Assembly (NCBI GenBank): GCA_023935145.1
Contig: CM043704.1
Span: forward strand, 99,433,873-99,497,872
Direction: 5' to 3'
Origin: Bretschneidera sinensis
Taxonomy: Eukaryota > Streptophyta > Magnoliopsida > Brassicales > Akaniaceae
Length of the DNA: 64,000 bases
Position 1 is the first letter of the stretch. Each line of letters opens with the position of its first letter. The notes under the pieces were generated by a model. That model ran no database searches. It was not told the DNA's origin and saw nothing but the letters and a program-made list of their open reading frames with translations. This document shows, piece after piece, positions 59,601-64,000 of this stretch. The translations under genes and the position numbers were made by a program.

Positions 59601-60908
59601 AACTTTTATGCTGTGCTTACCAGGAGACAAATATGAGAATGGAGTAATCACACCAAGGCCACCTCCTGTTCAATATGGTGGGAGGGGACCTAGACTCCGT
59701 GACAGAAATAGAAATCCTGACCAACAAAGATATGGCTACCAAGGAAGTCAAGCACCGAACCGCCAAGGGAATCCTTCATACAATCAGCATGGACCTATGC
59801 AAGGAGATGGAAGGAACTATGGACCTCCACAAAATTATCCACCACAGCAGAATTATGGTCCACCAGGACAAGGAGAAAGGAATCCCATGGCGATGAACAA
59901 TAGGGATTACGCCCCTGGAGGAAGGGGCACTTATCAGGCAGATAGAAGAGGTCCAATGCCTTCATATCAGGGAAACCCCAACCAAGGGCAGCAGGGAAAT
60001 TACTATTCCCAAGAACAAAGGGACGTTCCACCAAGGGATCGGATGGGTTATGCACCTCCTGTGCAGAGGGATTTGAGGGATAATAGGAGTTATGCTCCTA
60101 CATATGGTGGAACTTATGGGCAAGCAGCAAATTCTAGCCATGGGCAGAGTTACTCAGGGCATGGAGAGGGTCAAAGGTTCTCACAAGAGGATCAGAGGAA
60201 TATGCAAGGAGAGCCAAGGAACTATGCATTCATGGGACAAACAGGGACTGACCAAGTAAGACATTCCTTGTTTAGTTACTAAATATGAACCTTTGACCAG
60301 TATAATATCCTTACTATTTGATTGGTAGCTTGAGATGATGAAAATATGTAGTCTCCTATGCAGAGAGATTTTGCGGATAATAGGAATTATGCTTCTACAC
60401 ATGGTGGTACTTATGGGCAAGCAGCAAATTCTAGCTATGAGCAGAATTACCCAGGGCCTGGAGAGGGTCAAAGGCAAGAGGATCAGTGGAATGTGCAAGG
60501 AGAGCCAAGGAATATGGGACAAACAGGGACAGACCAAGTAAGACATTCCTTGTTTGGTAACTAAGGATGAACCTTGGACCAGTATAATATCCTCACTATT
60601 TGATAGGTAGCTTGAGATGGTGATGAAAATGTGGAGTCTCTAAGTTTCATTTTCAACTTACCTAGTCTCTTCAATTTAAAGAGTTAGTGGAAAGCAATTA
60701 CGGCACCAGTTGTTTATAGAAAAAAAAAGTCACCATTTGTTTCCCCACTCCCCACCCCCACCCTTCTCCCCATTTTCTTCAACTTAATTACTTCTTTAGC
60801 TGTATATCTTGGATTTTAAACTAATCTTGTTGAAACTTGAAGACACCTAAATAAAATGAGCAGCTCTATCCTTTTTGTTGTCTGCAATATCAGCGGCTCA
60901 GACATTAA
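56644..60908 (+). CDS. MORF1: MORF1-like multiple organellar RNA editing factor, exon 1 frame-broken
   Basis: MORF/RIP proteins join pentatricopeptide proteins in C-to-U RNA editing complexes; MORF1 acts in mitochondria. Exons: 56644-57032, 59187-59284, 59402-59467, 59624-60255, 60364-60537 and a possible last exon at 60894-60908. [15 protein letters not shown] resembles family transit peptides. The core is [58 protein letters not shown], then [16 protein letters not shown], and the tail is rich in G, Q, N, P and Y as usual. Exon 1 holds three frame breaks: family sequence passes from frame 1 (start) to frame 0 ([18 protein letters not shown]), frame 2 ([12 protein letters not shown]) and back to frame 1 (GLNIS at the splice). 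The whole exon is 3n+2, exactly the phase its neighbour needs. Exons 2-5 are intact. Read literally, translation from the ATG stops at 56767-56769. An alternative 3' end is the read-through stop at 60280-60282. Confidence 0.82.
58098..58692. mobile_element. possible hAT-like nonautonomous element in MORF intron 1
   Basis: Starts taggtctgggcaaaaaaatc and ends cagttcctacccta-like (gaactgttcctaccccta), giving imperfect terminal inverted repeats TAGGtctGGGCA / TAGGGGTAGGaa. The interior is made of gaaccgaa/ggttaacc words in both orientations. Such TAGGGGTGGGCA-ended repeats are common in plant genomes. The flanking 8-mers do not clearly match, so classification is tentative. Confidence 0.45.
60060..60645 (+). 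repeat. tandem duplication of the MORF 3' exon segment
   Basis: Copy 1 (about 60060-60356) and copy 2 (about 60357-60645) are offset by 297 bp at their 5' end and 282 bp at the splice donor, the difference being a small deletion in copy 2. Both include cttatgggcaagcagcaaattctagc, the acceptor-like tgcagag(a/g)gattt, the donor gaccaagtaagacattcc and the same intron start (agtataatatcct). The coding part encodes YGQAANSS...GEGQR...QGEPRN...GQTGTDQ. Confidence 0.92.
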
Positions 60909-62806
60909 TTAGCACATGGTTTGCAGCCTTTGCAGGGAAGATATTGAATGGATGTCAAATGTTTCTTTGAGATGATGGGGAATAGGGCACCAGCAATGAA
61001 GCTAGGAGATCAGTTTTATATATTGCTTATTTTCTTGAGCAAGGGATTAGATGTAAAACTTTCTGAGGTCTGTCATGGTAAATAAGTCTGTCATTTGTCT
61101 TGTCCCCATGTGACCAGTGAAGATTGAGATAGAGCTCCGACTTAGAACACGGTCATGGATGCTGGCTACATGTGGATGATATGTTTGTGTCTTTACTTAG
61201 CAAAAATAAAAAAAGATGTGTGTCCGTATTTTATCTTTGTTAAATATATGTTAAAACTAACATCTAGTTTGGCAAGTATATGTTTTGTTGATTCACCCAC
61301 GCATAACTGCTTGTGGAAAGTTGAATGTTCACTTTGAGCCTGACTGATGACCTTTCCTCATCGCCTATGCATTATTTATGTTGTCTCTGTTTAATAGCTT
61401 TCTACTCAAACATCTGTTAGTACAGTGGCGGAGAGAAACGAATTTGGGGTTTTAGGGAGATTAGTGTCAGATGATATAACTCTAACAAAGGTATTTGTCA
61501 TCAGAATCAGTTAAACACGCCCGAGGCATGTTTTTTCCTTTTTCCTTGTGGATGATAGACAGAAAATTGATCTGAGGGATGGATTTGGCACACTCACGGG
61601 TGAGATTCATTTTAAAGGATTGATTTTGAAATGGTTATAATTTATTCATTTTAAAACACGAGATTTCATACAAGAAATTAAGTATAGGAGGAAAAAAATT
61701 CATAGTATGATTTTATTTTAATTTCAAACTTCAATTTCAGAAGAATCAAGAAAATCATGATTTTAAAATCGATTGAATAATGCATTTTAATCCACTTGGT
61801 TTCTTTTTAAAAAAAAACTACTAGGTTTGTTAGTTTGAAAAAATGCCAATTCTAATTGATGTAATGCATAAAATCTACTCGGTTTGTTACTTAATAAAAA
61901 AAATCTACTTGGTTTTTAGTTAAAAAAATACCAATTCTAATTGAGTCTTTAATTACTAAAATCAACTGTAGTTGTGATCTACCTTAGAATATGTGCTATT
62001 AGGTGCAAAATCATTGGCTCCGAGAATGACCATTATAATATTAGGTACATTCTAAATCTCAAGGTTCAAATTAATTCAATTAGGCAATTATGGATCAAAT
62101 TTACTTCCCAGTTAAAAGTTGATGCATCATTTATGCTTTTAATTTTCGTATAAAAAAAAACATTGAATAGATCTAAAGTAAAATCAAAATATGACTTTCA
62201 CTTGAGAAAAAGTTTATCCATAGTTACTATGATATAAGTTGACGAGTTTAAAAATTAAGTCAAAAACACTTTCACTAATGATGTTTATTTAGATAACGAG
62301 CTTGGATCTTGTGGATCGAAGTCAATAGCAATCATATGATAGGGTGAAATCCACTATACCATACAATTGATGTTGACTCTAGTCCATTTTTCTTTTTTTA
62401 AACCTTTCAACTACTTGATTGCGAACATTGAAGTGGTTAGATTTGCAGTCACCTAAACTAGGGCTTTTTGCTTAAAGACGTTGATCTTAAGGGAGATGCT
62501 CTCCTAGTCATCTTCCTCACTTTTTCATTCGTAATGATATTACTACTATCATGGGAGATCACCAAAATAAACATGTAATTAGAATAAAGTAAACCAGTAA
62601 TAGATTAATAATTAACTGAGGTAAATTAATCATTTTTTAAATCAAAATCACGAATGAGATATAAAGAGTATTTGGGAATTGCTAGTCAAGTATATGTTTA
62701 TTATTAATTTAGTTTATCAATTACTAAAAGGGCTTGGATAGTGTGAGAAAGGAATCATGATATCTTAATCTTTATATAATTTATCAATAATAAAAAGAAC
62801 ATCAAG
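60909..62806. other. MORF 3' flank and intergenic region
   Basis: 60909-61400 is probably the MORF 3'UTR. About 61790-61950 holds short degenerate direct repeats (ccaattctaattga twice; act(t/c)ggttt several times). No gene recognised. Confidence 0.4.
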
Positions 62807-62880
62807 GACCGCATAGCGCAGTGGATTAGCGCGTCTGACTTCGGATCAGAAGGTCGTGTGTTCGACTCCCACTGTGGTCG
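62807..62880 (+). tRNA. tRNA-Arg (anticodon UCG)
   Basis: 74-nt cloverleaf. The acceptor stem GACCGCA pairs with TGTGGTC with one G-T pair, leaving discriminator G. The D-arm contains TAGCGCAGTGGATTAGCGC, which includes box A. The anticodon stem TCTGA/TCAGA encloses the loop CTTCGGA, so the anticodon is TCG, reading CGA arginine codons. The T-arm GTGTGTTCGACTCCCAC contains box B. No intron. A T-run at about 62899-62902 downstream would serve as the RNA polymerase III terminator, and a CAA-type motif (atcaag) lies just upstream as in many plant tRNA genes. CCA is not encoded, as expected for a nuclear gene. Confidence 0.97.
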
Positions 62881-64000
62881 CTTCATCCATAAGACGCTTC
62901 TTTTCACATTTTTATCGTTGGGCTTTTTCTAAGCTTTCCGTTTTCCGTATCCTCTCCGTCAAAGTTTTAATGGGTCCAAAACATGTTAGGCTCGCATCTC
63001 ACCGACTGCAACATTCCACTCTTTTTGTTTTTTTTTTTTTCACTTCTTAATTTATATTTAATACCAGTTATAATATTTTATAGGGAATTTATCACTGGAC
63101 GTTATGTTTCGATCACTATAACCTTCTGTCTATTAAAATTGATGTAGAATAATAAAAATGGATAACAAATAATATGCAGATTTGAACGGAAGGCGACACA
63201 ATTAAACTGAAACAAAACGTTAAAAGGTAAATTAACATTTATTGAAAATTGATGGTCAAATAGATACAATTTATTAAAATTCGAAGGTCAAATAGACACA
63301 ACGATAAAATATTAGAGATAAATTTATTTATTTTTTCCTATTTTATATTTAATAGTAGTATTAATTGGTAATATTGAATATTTAGGTAAACAAAACCATC
63401 TACTCTCTCTCTCTGTATCTAAAAAAATTAGCTATTTTGAAATAAAATTGTGTTTTCTTTAATATATTTAAAAATATATATCATAAATACATTAATATTA
63501 TAATAGAAGTGTATGTATTTATGTTGTGATAAATGTGGAGAAAGATTGAGGGTGATAGGTAGCTAAATCTAATAAAACGATTCCTGTGTTTTGCTCTGAT
63601 GGTAATGTGGTTCTTAGCGTATGGGTTACATGATAGCCTTAATTTAACCCAAAAAGTTTCGACTGTCTACTATATGAATGCTTTGTGATTTCGCTTACAT
63701 ATAGATAATAAGAAATTTTTATAATTATTGTTATTCTTTTTGTTTAATTTTTAATAATTATAATTAGTAGTTTCAGAAAAAAACCAACTATAATTACTAC
63801 TGAAAATTATATATATTATATTAAATTTATATAGATAATAATATAATTATGATTACTCTTTTTATTTTAAGTTTTAATAATTATATTTATTGGTGAAAAT
63901 TTTATATGTGTGTATGTGAAATGCTATCTTACACCACTTTAGTTGTAAATTAATTTTATACGTGGATTATTTTGAAACAAAATACCATCAATTTGTGAAT
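62881..64000. other. AT-rich sequence after the tRNA gene
   Basis: No gene recognised to the end of the window. A short CT run lies at about 63400-63416. Confidence 0.35.

Noticed and set aside
1..64000. CRISPR array, operon or bacterial-type defence system
   Set aside because: No regularly spaced palindromic repeats; the genes are spliced plant genes with independent orientations.

Overview
This is a window of nuclear DNA from a flowering plant, almost certainly a eudicot. Intron-rich genes of plant-only families (thylakoid FtsH, PORR, MORF, plant cysteine oxidase, GARP/G2-like factor) sit in AT-rich DNA full of LINE, LTR and SINE remnants and broken pieces of plastid DNA. The species cannot be named from the sequence alone.

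Layout. 1-5220: a thylakoid FtsH protease of the FTSH2/FTSH8 type, minus strand, five coding-relevant exons plus a 5'UTR exon. 6010-7770: a RING-H2 protein, minus. 10430-13760: a wreck zone with a decayed partial copy of a kinase gene, an F-box pseudogene, a SINE with perfect 15-bp target duplications, a psaB plastid fragment and LINE debris. 14681-15883: an intact intronless PORR gene, minus. 18097-24794: the intact kinase gene, minus; its 4.3-kb third intron holds LINE remnants, a 330-bp tandem duplication and a 929-bp solo LTR. 26222-30418: MBF1 coactivator, minus, with a plastid rpl23-rpl2 insertion in intron 1. 31080-32010: LINE RNase H remnant. 34560-44298: plant cysteine oxidase (PCO4/5 group), plus, with upstream ORFs and LINEs in its introns. 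44300-50960: a long repeat-rich intergenic region with minisatellite-like repeats and AT/CT microsatellites. 50975-54815: a GARP transcription factor whose fifth exon is frame-broken. 56644-60908: a MORF1-like organellar RNA-editing factor whose first exon carries three frame breaks and whose 3' exon has been tandemly duplicated. 62807-62880: a tRNA-Arg(UCG) gene.

The genes do not form an operon or an obvious cluster; each is an independent plant gene. Several serve organelles (FtsH in thylakoids, PORR and MORF proteins in organellar RNA processing), and PCO links oxygen to N-degron turnover. I see no previously undescribed biological system. The most notable things are structural: two independent plastid-DNA captures, a nested series of insertions in one kinase intron, clustered frame breaks in two neighbouring genes, and a tandem duplication that appears to have made a new in-frame exon.

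All splice sites given were read by eye from GT/AG consensus, frame continuity and remembered family sequences; none is backed by transcripts. No database search was possible.
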